DNA from: Halomonas urmiana
GTDB taxonomy: Bacteria; Pseudomonadota; Gammaproteobacteria; Pseudomonadales; Halomonadaceae
Assembly (NCBI RefSeq): GCF_005780185.1
Contig: NZ_VBUI01000026.1
Span: 1 to 58,353, forward strand
Reading direction: 5' to 3'
DNA: 58,353 nt
A program made the translations under genes and the position numbers. Each line of letters starts with the position of its first letter. Positions within the stretch are counted from its first letter, which is position 1. Under the pieces are notes generated by a model, which was given only the letters and a program-made list of their open reading frames with translations, ran no database searches and was not told the origin of the DNA. This document shows, one piece after another, positions 45,113-57,130 of the stretch.

Positions 45113-45406
45113 TCAGGCGACCACTTCCGTCTCGTCCTCAATCTCCAGCTTGAGGTGGAAGTGAGCTGGCCCCGTCAGATTGACCAAGGCGTCGAGGCTG
45201 AACTTGTTGATGCGTCCGCTCAGCAGGTCGTTGAGGCGAGGCTGGGTGATGCCCAGGCGATGCGCGGCCTCTTTCTGAGTGACGCCCCACTCCCTGACAC
45301 GGCCAGCGATCTTCGCCATGAGCTCGGAGCGCAGGCGCATGTTCAGCGTCTCCTCGGGAGTGTCCTCGATGGCGTCCCACACGCTGTCATAATACTCGAT
45401 GGCCAT
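45113..45406 (-). CDS. higA: XRE-family antitoxin, HigA-like
   Basis: The 97-aa protein has an N-terminal tail and a helix-turn-helix of the XRE type (about residues 38-80, with TQKEAAHRLGITQPRLNDLLSG). It follows the toxin gene after 26 nt on the same strand, the toxin-first order of HigBA-type modules. It should bind and neutralise the toxin and repress the operon. GAGGTGA precedes the ATG. The symbol indicates the family. Confidence 0.82.
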   Translation of the reverse strand: MAIEYYDSVWDAIEDTPEETLNMRLRSELMAKIAGRVREWGVTQKEAAHRLGITQPRLNDLLSGRINKFSLDALVNLTGPAHFHLKLEIEDETEVVA

Positions 45407-45432
45407 GATGTCACCTCGCTTGGTGGCCGGGC

Positions 45433-45756
45433 TCAGGTCAGCTCCTTGTATCGCTGCTTGCCCAGGTCGATATCTTTCTTGGCGGTCTTCTGGGACTTCT
45501 TCTGGAAGCAGTGGAGCACGAAAACCGCATCGCCCCGATTGGCTACGTAGAACACCCGAAAGGCCCCGTTGTCTTCCCGAATGCGGATCTCCATGACGCC
45601 AGGGCCAATGCTTGGCATGGGACGGAAGTCGTCCGGTTGACCTCCAGCCTGAACCCTGTCGATCTGAAATCCCGCTTCTCGCTTGGCGTCCAGAGGGAAG
45701 TCGCGCAGCCGGTCTTTCGAGTCCCCTACGAATGCGACGGGCTTCTTCCGCGCCAC
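45433..45756 (-). CDS. higB: RelE/HigB-superfamily toxin (Gp49-like)
   Basis: The 107-aa basic protein resembles Gp49/HigB-like mRNA interferases. It shows FVGDSKDRLRDFPLDAKREAGFQ at the N-terminus, VMEIRIREDNGAFRVFYVAN near residues 54-73, and a lysine-rich end (FQKKSQKTAKKDIDLGKQRY). Such toxins cleave mRNA on the ribosome. It starts at GTG 45756, 4 nt after a strong AAGGAGG. It is the first gene of the toxin-antitoxin pair; a likely operator lies at 45783-45798. Confidence 0.82.
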   Translation of the reverse strand: MARKKPVAFVGDSKDRLRDFPLDAKREAGFQIDRVQAGGQPDDFRPMPSIGPGVMEIRIREDNGAFRVFYVANRGDAVFVLHCFQKKSQKTAKKDIDLGKQRYKELT

Positions 45757-45782
45757 GCTGCCTCCTTGGCTCCCGTGATCCT

Positions 45783-45798
45783 ATATCAGTATCGATAT
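45783..45798. promoter_or_regulatory. Putative operator of the higBA-type pair
   Basis: ATATC and GATAT form an inverted repeat separated by 6 nt, 27 nt upstream of the toxin GTG and within an AT-rich stretch. This is the usual place for antitoxin autoregulation. Confidence 0.45.
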
Positions 45799-45939
45799 AA
45801 TGGACCTCTCAGTCGAATGGTTCAAGCTCGATGCCGGCTCCCCCTCCGGTTGAGGATAGCCAGGTGGCGTGCTGTAGCCCTTTCCCTGGCTCCCTCACTG
45901 GAACCTCCACGACGGGTTACTTTAGGTTCGTCGCAAAGC

Positions 45940-46020
45940 ACCCATCTGCCAACGGCACGCCACCCGCCACCGCTACGCGGCGGATCGCGCTGCAAGCAGC
46001 GCTCCCACGAATCTCGCCCA
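45940..46020 (-). repeat. REP-like element, right member of an inverted pair
   Basis: Read on the minus strand, it contains GTGGGAGCGCTGCTTGCAGC and then GCGATCCGCCGCGTAGCGG, a typical gammaproteobacterial REP layout. It is inverted relative to the copy at 44871-44968, so the pair brackets the toxin-antitoxin genes. The rest of the gap 45757-46146 holds the operator, the ppiD terminator and a 14-bp tandem repeat. Confidence 0.65.
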
Positions 46021-46048
46021 TATCACGCTGCTCTGCGAGGATCCAAAA

Positions 46049-46080
46049 GCAAACCCCGAGGCCATGGCCTCGGGGTTTGC
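46049..46080 (-). terminator. Rho-independent terminator of ppiD
   Basis: A perfect 32-nt palindrome with GCAAACCCCGAGGCC arms is followed on the minus strand by TTTT. It lies downstream of the ppiD stop (46147) and is a canonical intrinsic terminator. Confidence 0.85.
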
Positions 46081-46136
46081 TTGTAGCTCGGCGCTTGTAG
46101 CTCGGCGCTTGTAGCTCGGCGCTTGTAGCTCGGCGC
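46081..46136. repeat. 14-bp tandem repeat, four units
   Basis: TTGTAGCTCGGCGC is repeated four times exactly between the ppiD stop and its terminator. The reverse complement differs by one base from the unit of the tandem repeat at 55435-55528. Confidence 0.9.
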
Positions 46137-46146
46137 TTGGCGGCTC

Positions 46147-47970
46147 CTACAGCCGCTCGATGCTGGCCTTGTCGCGCAGGTCGTCGAGCAGGCCCTGAAT
46201 GGCGGCCTGGGCCCGCAGGCGCTCCGCCCTGTTGGCGACGAAGGCCTCCATCTGGGCGTTGGGCTCGCCGTCCTGGACGCGTTCCAGGGCGATCAGCACC
46301 ACGCGCTCGCCGTCCAGGGCGTGCCCGTAGACCGGCTTCTCGCCCTCGGGGTGCGGCAGGCGGAAGGCGGCCTGCACCAGCGCCTCCGAGAGCGCGCTGC
46401 CGCCCTGGCGGCTGACCGACTCGGCCTGCTGCCAGGCGATGTCGAGCGTCTCGCCGGCCCGCAGGCTCTCGACCCGCCGGGTCGCCAGCTCGACCAACGC
46501 CTCACGCGTCTTGGCCTCGCGCACGGCGGCCTCGACCTCATCGCGCACCTCGGAGAGCGGCAGCGTGGCGGCATCGCGGTGCCCGGCCACACGCAGCACC
46601 AGGCGGCGATCCTCGTCGAGCTCGATCACCTCGCTGTTGTAACCGTTCTCCAGCACGTCGTCACTGAAGGCCTGCTGCATCACGCCGGGCTCGGAGAGCA
46701 CGCCCTCGCTGACCTGGCGGCCGACCCAGTCGCTCTGCTGGAGCGAGAGCCCCAGGTCGTCGGCGACGCTTGCCAGGTCGTCGGCAGCGAAGCTGTCGTC
46801 GATCAGGCGCTGGGCCCGCTCGTTGAAGGCGTCGTCGACCTGCTCGAGGGCCAGTTCGGCGCGCAGCGCCTCGCGGCGCTCCTCGAAGGCGGGGCGATCG
46901 AGCTCGGTGACCTTGATCAGGTGCAGGCCGTTGTCGGTCTCGACGATGCCGGAGACCTCGCCCTCGCCGAGGGCGAAGGCGGCGTCCTCGAAGGCCTCGC
47001 CGAAGAAGCCGCGGGAGATGACGCCCAGATCGCCACCGGTATCGCTGGTCGAGGTGTCGTCGGAGACCTCGGCCGCCAGCTCGGCGAACGCCTCACCCTC
47101 GGCGAGACGCGCCTGAACCTGCTCGAGGCGCGCCCGGGCCTGTTCACGACTACCCGCGTCGTCGCCGAACGTCACCATGATGTGCGAGACCCGGCGATCG
47201 GCCTCGGCCGCCCCAGACTCCCAGGCCTCGCGCAGCGCTGCCTCGCTCACCTCGACCTCGGCGGCCATCTGCTGGCGATCGAGCACCACGTAGTTGACCT
47301 TCACCTGCTCGGGACGGCGGTAGTCGCCCTGGTGAGCATCGTAGTAGGCCTGCAGATCCTGCTCCGTGATCTCGGGCATGGAAGACAGGTCGTCCGGGGT
47401 CAGGGCGTGGTGCCGGAAGCTGCGGGTCTGGCGCTGCAGTTCGGCGAGGCGCTCACGCTCCTCTTCCAGGGTGAAGTCGCTGACGGCCAGCCCCTGCTGG
47501 ACCTGCTGACGCTTCAGGTCGACGGCGAGCTGCTGGCGGAACGACAGCGGCGTGAAACCGGCACTGGCCAGGCGATTGCGGAACAGCTCCCGGTCGAAGC
47601 CCCCCTGGGCGTCCTGGAACTCCGGCAGGGTGACGATCAACTGATCGAGCTGCTGCTCGGAGACATACAAGCCGCCCTCCTCGGCGTACTGGGTCAGCAG
47701 CCGCTCGGTGATCAGCATGTCGAGCATCTCGGCACGCAGGGCGCGCTCCTGGTCCGGCGGCACCTGGCCACTGCGGATGGCGCGCTGCACCTCGATCTCG
47801 AGCTGCTGGCGGGTAATCGGCTCATCGTTGACCTGGGCGACCTCATCGCCGCTGTTGCCCAGCAGCCCGACCAGCGATTCCACGCCGAACAGCGCCATGG
47901 TCACGACCACGGCACCGATGATGATCTTGGCGCCCCAACTCTTGGAGCGGTCACGAATACTTTGCAGCAT
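46147..47970 (-). CDS. ppiD: Periplasmic folding chaperone PpiD (SurA_N/parvulin type)
   Basis: The 607-aa protein has an N-terminal membrane anchor (about residues 15-35, AKIIIGAVVVTMALFGVESL). A SurA_N-like chaperone region follows (about 36-190), then a parvulin PPIC domain near 255-350 (VSHIMVTFGDD ... DTGGDLGVISRGFFGEAFED) and a C-terminal PPIC-like region. It assists folding of proteins leaving the Sec channel. It follows hupB in the conserved clp-lon-hupB-ppiD order. The length is close to the usual 600-620. Confidence 0.93.
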   Translation of the reverse strand: MLQSIRDRSKSWGAKIIIGAVVVTMALFGVESLVGLLGNSGDEVAQVNDEPITRQQLEIEVQRAIRSGQVPPDQERALRAEMLDMLITERLLTQYAEEGGLYVSEQQLDQLIVTLPEFQDAQGGFDRELFRNRLASAGFTPLSFRQQLAVDLKRQQVQQGLAVSDFTLEEERERLAELQRQTRSFRHHALTPDDLSSMPEITEQDLQAYYDAHQGDYRRPEQVKVNYVVLDRQQMAAEVEVSEAALREAWESGAAEADRRVSHIMVTFGDDAGSREQARARLEQVQARLAEGEAFAELAAEVSDDTSTSDTGGDLGVISRGFFGEAFEDAAFALGEGEVSGIVETDNGLHLIKVTELDRPAFEERREALRAELALEQVDDAFNERAQRLIDDSFAADDLASVADDLGLSLQQSDWVGRQVSEGVLSEPGVMQQAFSDDVLENGYNSEVIELDEDRRLVLRVAGHRDAATLPLSEVRDEVEAAVREAKTREALVELATRRVESLRAGETLDIAWQQAESVSRQGGSALSEALVQAAFRLPHPEGEKPVYGHALDGERVVLIALERVQDGEPNAQMEAFVANRAERLRAQAAIQGLLDDLRDKASIERL

Positions 47971-48066
47971 GCAGGCCTCTGCGGATCAAATGAGTCGGGT
48001 CGCGCACATTATACGCATCACCGTGCGCCTCGCGACGCGGCGGTGTGGGTGCCCATAGAACGGGAA

Positions 48067-48094
48067 CAGGCGCACCGCCGGGGCGATGCGCCTG
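48067..48094 (-). terminator. Hairpin between hupB and ppiD
   Basis: An 8-bp stem CAGGCGCA/TGCGCCTG encloses a 12-nt loop that can pair further. It lies about 42 nt after the hupB stop. The U-run that follows is weak (TTCCCGTTCT), so termination may be partial. Confidence 0.45.
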
Positions 48095-48135
48095 TAGAAG
48101 AAACCACCGTCAATGCTACGGCAGGCGCCGTTGTT

Positions 48136-48408
48136 TCAGTTGACGGAGTCCTTGAGCGCCTTGCCGGCCTTGAAGCTCGGCACCTTGGCAGCACTGATCT
48201 CGATCGGCTGGCCGGTCTGCGGGTTACGCCCCGTGCGAGCGGCACGCTCCTTGACGGTGAAGGTACCAAACCCCACCAGGGACACGCTGTCACCCTTCTT
48301 CAGGCTCTCTGACACGGTGTCGACCATGGCATCCAGTGCGCGAGAGGCGGCTGCCTTGGGAATGTCGGCAGACGCGGCAATGGCTTCGATCAGCTCGGAT
48401 TTGTTCAC
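48136..48408 (-). CDS. hupB: DNA-binding protein HU-beta
   Basis: The 90-aa protein is a canonical [30 protein letters not shown] at the N-terminus and the DNA-binding arm with [21 protein letters not shown] (residues 46-66). It bends and compacts DNA as a dimer. It starts with GTG at 48408, preceded by AAGGGGTGAA. It lies downstream of lon on the same strand, with a 178-nt gap that holds a hairpin and probably its own promoter. Confidence 0.97.
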   Translation of the reverse strand: MNKSELIEAIAASADIPKAAASRALDAMVDTVSESLKKGDSVSLVGFGTFTVKERAARTGRNPQTGQPIEISAAKVPSFKAGKALKDSVN

Positions 48409-48541
48409 ACTTCACCCCTTGACTATTTCGTAAATTGGCTCTAACCGGCGAGACTTTCGGCTGACTGACGCGATCACAGCATGGCGATAGTTTATAGCAA
48501 TGCGGCGAAAGCTCTGTCAAGCAACCTTAGCAGCCAAACCC

Positions 48542-48573
48542 CGCCATACCGGGCTTTTCACTCCGGCATGGCG
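48542..48573. other. Inverted repeat just downstream of lon
   Basis: CGCCATACCGG and CCGGCATGGCG form an 11-bp stem with one mismatch and a 10-nt loop, 13 nt after the lon stop. On the minus strand it lacks a trailing U-run, so it may protect the lon mRNA end and not terminate. Confidence 0.4.
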
Positions 48574-48586
48574 AGAAAAATTACCG

Positions 48587-50995
<2,409 letters not shown>

Positions 50996-51091
50996 CGCAG
51001 ACGTTCCTCACACGAAATCGGATGGATACCCAGGGAATGGGGGCGAAGCGGCGGCATTGCAAGGCAATGGCGGGCGGCCACACACAAGAAG

Positions 51092-51146
51092 GGGAGCGGC
51101 CTCCCCCGGAGTGCCCGATAGGCATCCCGAGGATGAAGCCGCTCCC
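51092..51146 (-). terminator. Terminator-like hairpin between clpX and lon
   Basis: GGGAGCGGC (51092-51100) pairs with GCCGCTCCC (51138-51146), with additional inner pairing in between. On the minus strand it lies 29 nt after the clpX stop and is followed by CTTCTTG. It probably ends or reduces clpPX transcription. Confidence 0.45.
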
Positions 51147-51175
51147 TCATCGGGGCGACGAACGCCCGGCGCGCG

Positions 51176-52453
51176 TCAGCCGTCGGTGCCGTCGACCCGC
51201 GCCGCTTCCTGCTGGGAGTAAATCAGCAGCGGCTCGCTCTCGCCGGCGATGACCGAGGCATCGATCACCACCTTGGAGACTCCCTCGAGAGACGGAATCT
51301 CGTACATGGTGTCGAGCAACACCGACTCGAGGATCGAGCGCAGCCCGCGGGCACCGGTCTTGCGGGCCATGGCCTTGCGGGCCACCGCGCGCAGGGCGTC
51401 CTCGCGGAAGTCGAGCTCCACGCTTTCCATGTCGAACAGCCGAGCGTACTGCTTGATCAGCGAGTTCTTCGGCTCGGTGAGGATCTGGATCAGGGCATCC
51501 TCGGTCAGCTCGGTAAGCGTCGCGATCACCGGCAGGCGGCCGACGAACTCGGGGATCAGGCCGAACTTGACCAGGTCCTCGGGCTCGACGTCCAGTAACA
51601 GGTCGCCCACCCCCTTGGTCTCATCCTTACTCTTCACCTCGGCATTGAAGCCGATGCCGCCCTTCTCGGCGCGATCGCGGATCACCTTATCGAGACCGGA
51701 GAAGGCGCCACCCACGATGAACAGCATGTTGGTGGTATCGACCTGAACGAATTCCTGCTGCGGATGCTTGCGCCCACCCTGGGGCGGCACCGAGGCGGTA
51801 GTACCCTCGATCAGCTTGAGCAGCGCCTGCTGCACGCCCTCGCCCGAGACATCCCGGGTGATCGACGGGTTGTCCGACTTGCGCGAGATCTTGTCGATCT
51901 CATCGATGTAGACGATGCCACGCTGGGCCTTGTCGACATCGTAGTCGCACTTCTGCAGCAGCTTCTGGATGATGTTCTCGACATCCTCGCCGACGTAGCC
52001 CGCCTCGGTGAGGGTCGTGGCATCGGCGATGGTGAAGGGCACGTTGAGCAGCCGCGCCAGGGTCTCGGCGAGCAGGGTCTTGCCGCTACCGGTCGGCCCG
52101 ATCAGCAGGATGTTCGACTTGCCGAGCTCGACCTCTTCCTTGCCACCATAGCGCAGGCGCTTGTAGTGGTTGTACACCGCCACGGACAGCACCATCTTGG
52201 CGCGGTCCTGGCCGATCACGTAGTCATCGAGGGTGTGACGAATCTCGCGGGGAGCGGGCAGACGCTCCTCGTCGGTCTCGGCATCGGCATCGAGCACCTC
52301 CTCGCGAATGATGTCGTTGCAGAGGTCGACACACTCATCGCAGATATAGACGGACGGGCCGGCAATCAGCTTGCGCACCTCGTTCTGGTTCTTGCCGCAG
52401 AACGAGCAGTAGAGCAGCTTGCCGCCATCGTCCTTGCCTTTGCCGTCGGCCAT
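51176..52453 (-). CDS. clpX: ATP-dependent Clp protease ATP-binding subunit ClpX
   Basis: The 425-aa protein has the N-terminal zinc-binding domain (CSFCGKNQ and ICDECVDLC, residues 16-46), Walker [15 protein letters not shown] near 120, and Walker [11 protein letters not shown] near 184. The substrate-grip loops GYVGEDVE and the C-terminal IGF-type loop region are also present. It unfolds tagged proteins for ClpP. I chose the ATG at 52453, preceded by AAAGAGGT; the frame is open further upstream but without family similarity. clpP lies 125 nt upstream on the same strand. Confidence 0.97.
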   Translation of the reverse strand: MADGKGKDDGGKLLYCSFCGKNQNEVRKLIAGPSVYICDECVDLCNDIIREEVLDADAETDEERLPAPREIRHTLDDYVIGQDRAKMVLSVAVYNHYKRLRYGGKEEVELGKSNILLIGPTGSGKTLLAETLARLLNVPFTIADATTLTEAGYVGEDVENIIQKLLQKCDYDVDKAQRGIVYIDEIDKISRKSDNPSITRDVSGEGVQQALLKLIEGTTASVPPQGGRKHPQQEFVQVDTTNMLFIVGGAFSGLDKVIRDRAEKGGIGFNAEVKSKDETKGVGDLLLDVEPEDLVKFGLIPEFVGRLPVIATLTELTEDALIQILTEPKNSLIKQYARLFDMESVELDFREDALRAVARKAMARKTGARGLRSILESVLLDTMYEIPSLEGVSKVVIDASVIAGESEPLLIYSQQEAARVDGTDG

Positions 52454-52578
52454 TCGCGTACCTCTTTCTTGATGACACCCCATGCAGTATGGCTCACGGG
52501 GCGCCGGGTTCACCACGGTGGCCGCGGCCACCGGGAAACGTCTCAGTGCATGAAGGCACTCGGGTGAATTTTACGCTA

Positions 52579-53199
52579 TCAGGATGTCGGGCGCTGTTCC
52601 AGCACCGCATCGATCAGGCCGTATTCGGCGGCCTGCGAGCCATTCATGAAGTTGTCGCGATCGGTATCCTTGGCGATGGTCTCGATCTTCTGGCCGGTGT
52701 GGTGGGCCAGGATCTGGTTGAGCCGGTCGCGGATGCCGAGGATCTCGCGGGTGTGGATCTCGATGTCCGCGGCCTGACCCTGGTAGCCGCCCAGCGGCTG
52801 GTGGATCATCATGCGCGAGTTGGGCAGGCAGTAGCGCTTGCCCGCGGCACCGCCGGCCAGCAGCAGTGCGCCCATGCTCGCCGCCTGGCCGAGGCACACG
52901 GTGGAGACATCGGGCTTGATGAACTGCATGGTGTCGTAGACCGACATGCCGGCCGTCACGCCACCGCCCGGCGAGTTGATGTACAGATGGATGTCCTTGT
53001 CCGGGTTCTCGGACTCAAGGAACAGCATCTGCGCCACCAGCAGGTTGGCCATGTAATCTTCTACCGGCCCGATCAGGAAGATCACGCGCTCCTTGAGCAG
53101 GCGGGAGTAGATGTCGTAGGCCCGCTCGCCGCGCGCGCTCTGCTCGACCACCATGGGCACCAGGCCGCCGGCGGATTGGGGTTCGAACGGGTTGCTCAT
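52579..53199 (-). CDS. clpP: ATP-dependent Clp protease proteolytic subunit ClpP
   Basis: The 206-aa serine protease has the active-site serine in [14 protein letters not shown] near residue 106, the histidine in [12 protein letters not shown] near 131, and the aspartate region near 180. It assembles into a tetradecameric barrel with ClpX or ClpA. It is placed 89 nt after tig, the standard tig-clpP-clpX order. Confidence 0.97.
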   Translation of the reverse strand: MSNPFEPQSAGGLVPMVVEQSARGERAYDIYSRLLKERVIFLIGPVEDYMANLLVAQMLFLESENPDKDIHLYINSPGGGVTAGMSVYDTMQFIKPDVSTVCLGQAASMGALLLAGGAAGKRYCLPNSRMMIHQPLGGYQGQAADIEIHTREILGIRDRLNQILAHHTGQKIETIAKDTDRDNFMNGSQAAEYGLIDAVLEQRPTS

Positions 53200-53288
53200 C
53201 TGGTGATGTCCTTGGATCCGATGAATGGAAGCGGAGGATGCAGCACCTGCCCGACCGCACGGCCGGGCAGGCGTTCCCGAAGCGAGAC

Positions 53289-54656
53289 TCAGGCCTTGGC
53301 TTCGCCCTCGGCCTCTTCGTCTTCGTCTTCGTCTTCCTCGGCCGCTTCGCCCTGCTGCTGGGCCGCGGCGAGGGCTTCCTGGTAGCCCATTTCCACCTCC
53401 TTGACGGTGGCCTGCGCGAGCAACGCGTCGACCGCCTTCTCCTCGAGGATGGCGGACTGGACCTGGGTCTTCAGCTGATCATTGCCCATGTAGTGGGCGA
53501 CGACCTGCTCGGGGTCCTGGTACTGCTGGGCCAGCTCCTCGACCTTGGCCTTGATCTCTTCGTCGGTGGCCTCGAGCTCGCCGCTCTTGATCACCTCGGC
53601 CAGCAGCAGGCCGACCTGAACGCGGCTCTTGGCCTGCTCGCTGAACAGCTCGTCGGGCAGTTGGGAGACGTCGAAGTCCTCGCCGAGGCCGAACTGCTGG
53701 GCCGCCTGGCGCTTGAGGCCGTCGGTCTCCTGCTGCACCAACGCCTGGGGCACCGGGATGTCGTTGGCCTTCTTCAGCGCCTCGAGCACCTGCTGCTTGA
53801 CGCGGTTATCGACGGCCTGGCTCGCCTCGCGGGTCATGTTCTGCTTGACCTCGCTGCGGAACTTGTCCAGATCGCCGTCCTCGACACCGAACTTGGCGAC
53901 GAACTCGGCATCGACCTCGGGCAGGGCCTGGCCCTTCACCGCGTGGACCTTGACCTTGAAGGTCGCTTCCTGACCGGCCAGCTGCTCGGCCTGGTAGTCC
54001 TCGGGGAAGGTGACCTTGAGCTCCTTCTCCTCACCGGCCTTGGCACCGATCAGCTGCTCCTCGAAACCGGGGATGAAGCTGCCGGAACCGATCACCAGCT
54101 CGTGATCCTCGGCGCTGCCGCCCTCGAAGGGCTCGTCGCCCAGGAAGCCCTGGAAGTCGATCTTGACCTGGTCGCCATCCTCGGCGGCGCGCTCGACCTC
54201 TTCCCAGCCGGCATTCTGCTTGCGCAGGGTGTCGATCATCTCGTCGACGTCGGCCTCGGTCACCTCGACCACCGGACGCTCGACCTCGGTGCCCTCGATG
54301 GACGCCAGCTCGATCTCGGGGTAGATCTCGAGAGTGGCGGTGAACTCCAGGTCCTTGCCGGTCTCGTTGGTGGTGGCCTCGATCTGCGGGTTGCCTGCCG
54401 GGTTGAGCTCGTGCTCGGAGATGGCGCGCACGTAGCGCTCACGCATCACCTCGCCCACCACTTCGTTACGCACGTCGTGGCCGTAGCGCTGACGGATCAC
54501 CGACATCGGCACCTTGCCCTTGCGGAACCCGTCCAGGCGCACGTTCTTGGCGGCATCCTTGAGACGGGCGGCAACGGCCTCGTCGACCTCGGCGGCCGGC
54601 ACCTGAACCTTGATGCGGCGTTCAATCTGGGAGGTCGTATCGACGGAAACTTGCAT
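53289..54656 (-). CDS. tig: Trigger factor
   Basis: The 455-aa ribosome-bound chaperone has the ribosome-docking signature [12 protein letters not shown] (about residues 43-54), the FKBP-type PPIase domain (about 155-240, with [20 protein letters not shown]), and the C-terminal helical chaperone domain. It ends in a very acidic, low-complexity tail ([16 protein letters not shown]), in keeping with a halophile-type proteome. The ATG at 54656 gives the usual N-terminus [14 protein letters not shown]; a frame extension upstream was rejected. Confidence 0.96.
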   Translation of the reverse strand: MQVSVDTTSQIERRIKVQVPAAEVDEAVAARLKDAAKNVRLDGFRKGKVPMSVIRQRYGHDVRNEVVGEVMRERYVRAISEHELNPAGNPQIEATTNETGKDLEFTATLEIYPEIELASIEGTEVERPVVEVTEADVDEMIDTLRKQNAGWEEVERAAEDGDQVKIDFQGFLGDEPFEGGSAEDHELVIGSGSFIPGFEEQLIGAKAGEEKELKVTFPEDYQAEQLAGQEATFKVKVHAVKGQALPEVDAEFVAKFGVEDGDLDKFRSEVKQNMTREASQAVDNRVKQQVLEALKKANDIPVPQALVQQETDGLKRQAAQQFGLGEDFDVSQLPDELFSEQAKSRVQVGLLLAEVIKSGELEATDEEIKAKVEELAQQYQDPEQVVAHYMGNDQLKTQVQSAILEEKAVDALLAQATVKEVEMGYQEALAAAQQQGEAAEEDEDEDEEAEGEAKA

Positions 54657-54945
54657 GAAATGTCCTCTACCGACTGGAGCGTTCTGAAAGCGTGAAAAGT
54701 TCAAAGGGCTGATTCTAAGAATCCCGCCCGTGACTGGCAAGCGCCGTGCCTGATCAAATTGGGGGCCCGGCGGCGCATTACAAGGGTCGCCACGGAGATT
54801 TTCTGCCCCGGCACGAGCAGGATCGCCGAGCGGCGCGTCACGAGACATCACGACACGAGATCACGGGCAACCGCATGGCACTGGCCACGAGGAAAGGCAA
54901 AAAAGGGAGCACTGCGGAAAAGACGGGTCACGCTGAGGGAGGCAA
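54657..54945. other. Gene-free stretch between tig and the tRNA genes
   Basis: This 289-nt stretch lies upstream of tig and downstream of tRNA-His, both on the minus strand. It holds a small palindrome, GATTCTAAGAATC, near 54710 and presumably the tig promoter. I see no coding sequence or other element. Confidence 0.5.
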
Positions 54946-55020
54946 TGGGGTGGATGATGGGGATCGAACCCACGACCACCGGAGCCACAATCCGGGGCTC
55001 TACCACTGAGCTACATCCAC
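54946..55020 (-). tRNA. tRNA-His (GTG)
   Basis: On the minus strand the acceptor arms GTGGATG and CATCCAC pair, the anticodon loop TTGTGGC carries GTG, and the T-arm GTGGGTTCGATCCCCAT is present. CCA is encoded (54948-54946). The base before the 5' end (55021) is G, giving the G-1 that histidine tRNA requires. Confidence 0.95.
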
Positions 55021-55103
55021 CACGACGACACGGGTCTTGCTGATGCACTTGCGAAAGCTCTGACGCATCGTTCGGACCGCTGGCGACACGTTCATGCAAC
55101 GCA

Positions 55104-55180
55104 TGGCGCGCCCAGCAGGACTCGAACCTGCAGCCTACGGCTTAGAAGGCCGTTGCTCTATCCGATTGAGCTATGGGCGC
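55104..55180 (-). tRNA. tRNA-Arg (TCT)
   Basis: On the minus strand the acceptor GCGCCCA pairs with TGGGCGC, the anticodon stem is ACGGC/GCCGT with loop CTTCTAA (anticodon TCT), and the T-loop is GGTTCGAGTCC. CCA is encoded at the 3' end (55106-55104). Confidence 0.95.
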
Positions 55181-55248
55181 ATGATACGTATCCGGGCGCC
55201 TGACCGCAACCCTTGTAGGAAAAATAAAACTTTCCAATCAACAGGTTG

Positions 55249-55325
55249 TGGTCGGGGTGGAGGGATTCGAACCCCCGACATCCTGCTCCCAAAGCAGGCG
55301 CGCTACCAGACTGCGCTACACCCCG
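55249..55325 (-). tRNA. tRNA-Pro (TGG)
   Basis: On the minus strand the acceptor CGGGGTG pairs with CACCCCG, the anticodon stem CCTGC/GCAGG holds loop TTTGGGA (anticodon TGG), and the T-loop is GGTTCGAATCC. CCA is encoded at 55251-55249. It is the first of the Pro-Arg-His tRNA cluster, probably one transcript. Confidence 0.95.
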
Positions 55326-55434
55326 CCGGCTCTTGCACGGCCTCGACGTCGCCGCAGGGGCCTCGTCAAGCGCTGCGTATTCTACGGAACTCTCCGCCCC
55401 CGTCAAGGCCACAGCGCCCGGTGGTCAAACCTTT

Positions 55435-55528
55435 AGCTGCAAGCGCCGAGCTGCAAGCGCCGAGCTGCAAGCGCCGAGCTGCAAGCGCCGAGCTGCAAGC
55501 GCCGAGCTGCAAGCGCCGAGCTGCAAGC
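55435..55528. repeat. 14-bp tandem repeat, about 6.7 units
   Basis: AGCTGCAAGCGCCG is repeated six times plus a partial unit upstream of the tRNA cluster. An inverted single copy (TTGTAGCTCGGCGC at about 55596-55609) lies about 70 nt away. The same unit, in opposite orientation and with one base changed, forms the array at 46081-46136. The gap 55326-55702 holds no gene that I can support. Confidence 0.9.
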
Positions 55529-55702
55529 CAGTAGCATGATCTCCCGCCAGGCAAACGCAAACCTCATGGGTCGGACCTTCGGGTTTCCTTGTAGCTTGTA
55601 GCTCGGCGCTATCCGCTTGCCGCTTTCGCCCCTTGCTTGGCCGGGCCGCCCGGGCATGCGAAAATCACCCGCCCCGTCCACCCACCACCAGAGGGAAGCT
55701 CG

Positions 55703-56563
55703 ATGACCGCCCAACTGATCGATGGCAAGTCCATTGCCGCCCGAGTCCGCCAGCAGGTCGCGCGTCAGGTCCAGACGCGCCGCGAGGCCGGCGGGCGCAT
55801 CCCGGGGCTTGCCGTGGTTCTGGTGGGCGAGGACGCCGCCTCCGCCGTCTACGTGCGCAACAAGCATCTCGCCTGCGAGGAGGCCGGCATCCTCTCGTTC
55901 ATGCATCGGCTGCCGACCGACACCAGCCAGCAGGCGCTCGAGCAGCTGGTCGACCAGCTCAACGATGACCCGCGCATCGACGGCATCCTGGTGCAGCTGC
56001 CGCTTCCCGAGCATCTCGACGCGCGGCCGATCCTCGAGCGCATCCTGCCGAACAAGGATGTCGACGGCTTCCACCCCTACAACCTCGGCCGCCTGGCGCA
56101 GCGCCTGCCGCTGCTGCGCCCCTGCACGCCCAAGGGCGTGATGACCCTGCTCCAGCAGAGCGAACTCTCGGTGCGCGGCCTGGATGCCACCGTGGTCGGC
56201 GCCTCCAACATCGTCGGCCGCCCCATGTCACTGGAGCTGATGCTCGCCGGCTGCACCACCACGGTCTGCCACCGCTTCACCAACCATCTCGAGGAGCACG
56301 TGCGCCGCGCCGACCTGCTGGTGGTCGCGGTCGGCAAGCCCGGCCTGGTCAAGGGCGAGTGGATCAAGCCCGGCGCCATCGTCATCGACGTGGGCATCAA
56401 TCGCCAGGAGGACGGCCGCCTGATCGGCGACATCGACTTCGCCGCCGCCGCCGAGCGCGCCAGCTGGATCACCCCGGTGCCCGGCGGCGTCGGCCCGATG
56501 ACCGTGGCCAGCCTGCTCGAGAACACCCTGCAGGCCGCCGAGCTGCACGACGCCGCGGAATAG
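55703..56563 (+). CDS. folD: Bifunctional methylenetetrahydrofolate dehydrogenase/methenyltetrahydrofolate cyclohydrolase
   Basis: The 286-aa protein has FolD signatures: [20 protein letters not shown] near residue 40 (catalytic lysine in YVRNKH), [13 protein letters not shown] near 97, [14 protein letters not shown] near 122, and [16 protein letters not shown] near 262. It interconverts one-carbon folates with NADP. The ATG at 55703 follows GAGGGAAG; an upstream in-frame ATG was rejected as the N-terminus ([15 protein letters not shown]) is standard. Confidence 0.96.
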   Translation: MTAQLIDGKSIAARVRQQVARQVQTRREAGGRIPGLAVVLVGEDAASAVYVRNKHLACEEAGILSFMHRLPTDTSQQALEQLVDQLNDDPRIDGILVQLPLPEHLDARPILERILPNKDVDGFHPYNLGRLAQRLPLLRPCTPKGVMTLLQQSELSVRGLDATVVGASNIVGRPMSLELMLAGCTTTVCHRFTNHLEEHVRRADLLVVAVGKPGLVKGEWIKPGAIVIDVGINRQEDGRLIGDIDFAAAAERASWITPVPGGVGPMTVASLLENTLQAAELHDAAE

Positions 56564-56662
56564 GCCCAAGAAGCAAGGTGTCCCGCGGCGCGGCGAAATG
56601 CACCCCACCGCGAATTCCGCTAGAATCTCGCCTCCACTTTTTCCGACTCGCGAGGTCTCCCG

Positions 56663-57130
56663 ATGACCGACAAGAAGATGAACGTCGAAAGCTTCAACCT
56701 CGACCATACCAAGGTGAAGGCGCCCTACATTCGCCTGGCCGACATCAAGACCGGCGAGCACGGCGATACCATCCACAAGTACGACATGCGGATCTGCCAG
56801 CCGAACCAGGACCACATGGACATGCCCGGCCTGCACTCGCTGGAGCACCTGATGGCCGAGCTCTCGCGCAACCACTCCGACAAGGTCGTCGACATCAGCC
56901 CGATGGGCTGCCAGACCGGCTTCTACATCGCGATGATCAACCACGACGACTATGACGGCGTGCTCGCGCTGGTCGAAGGCACCCTCGAGGACGTGCTTCA
57001 GGCCACCGAAGTGCCCGCCTGCAACGAGATGCAGTGCGGCTGGGCCGCCAGCCACAGCCTGGAGGGCGCCCAGCAGATCGCCCGCGGCTTCCTGGCCAAG
57101 CGCAACGAGTGGAGCCAGGTGTTCGCATGA
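56663..57130 (+). CDS. luxS: S-ribosylhomocysteine lyase LuxS
   Basis: The 155-aa protein has the LuxS iron/zinc-binding signature HSLEHLM (residues 53-59; H53, H57) and the cysteine in EMQCGW (about C126), plus [11 protein letters not shown] (catalytic C near 83). It cleaves S-ribosylhomocysteine to homocysteine and the precursor of autoinducer-2. It overlaps mtnN by 4 nt, coupling the two steps of S-adenosylhomocysteine recycling. Confidence 0.96.
   Translation: MTDKKMNVESFNLDHTKVKAPYIRLADIKTGEHGDTIHKYDMRICQPNQDHMDMPGLHSLEHLMAELSRNHSDKVVDISPMGCQTGFYIAMINHDDYDGVLALVEGTLEDVLQATEVPACNEMQCGWAASHSLEGAQQIARGFLAKRNEWSQVFA

Noticed and set aside
55435..55528. Regular repeats considered as a CRISPR array
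   Set aside because: The 14-bp units are in direct tandem without unique spacers, and no cas genes are present.
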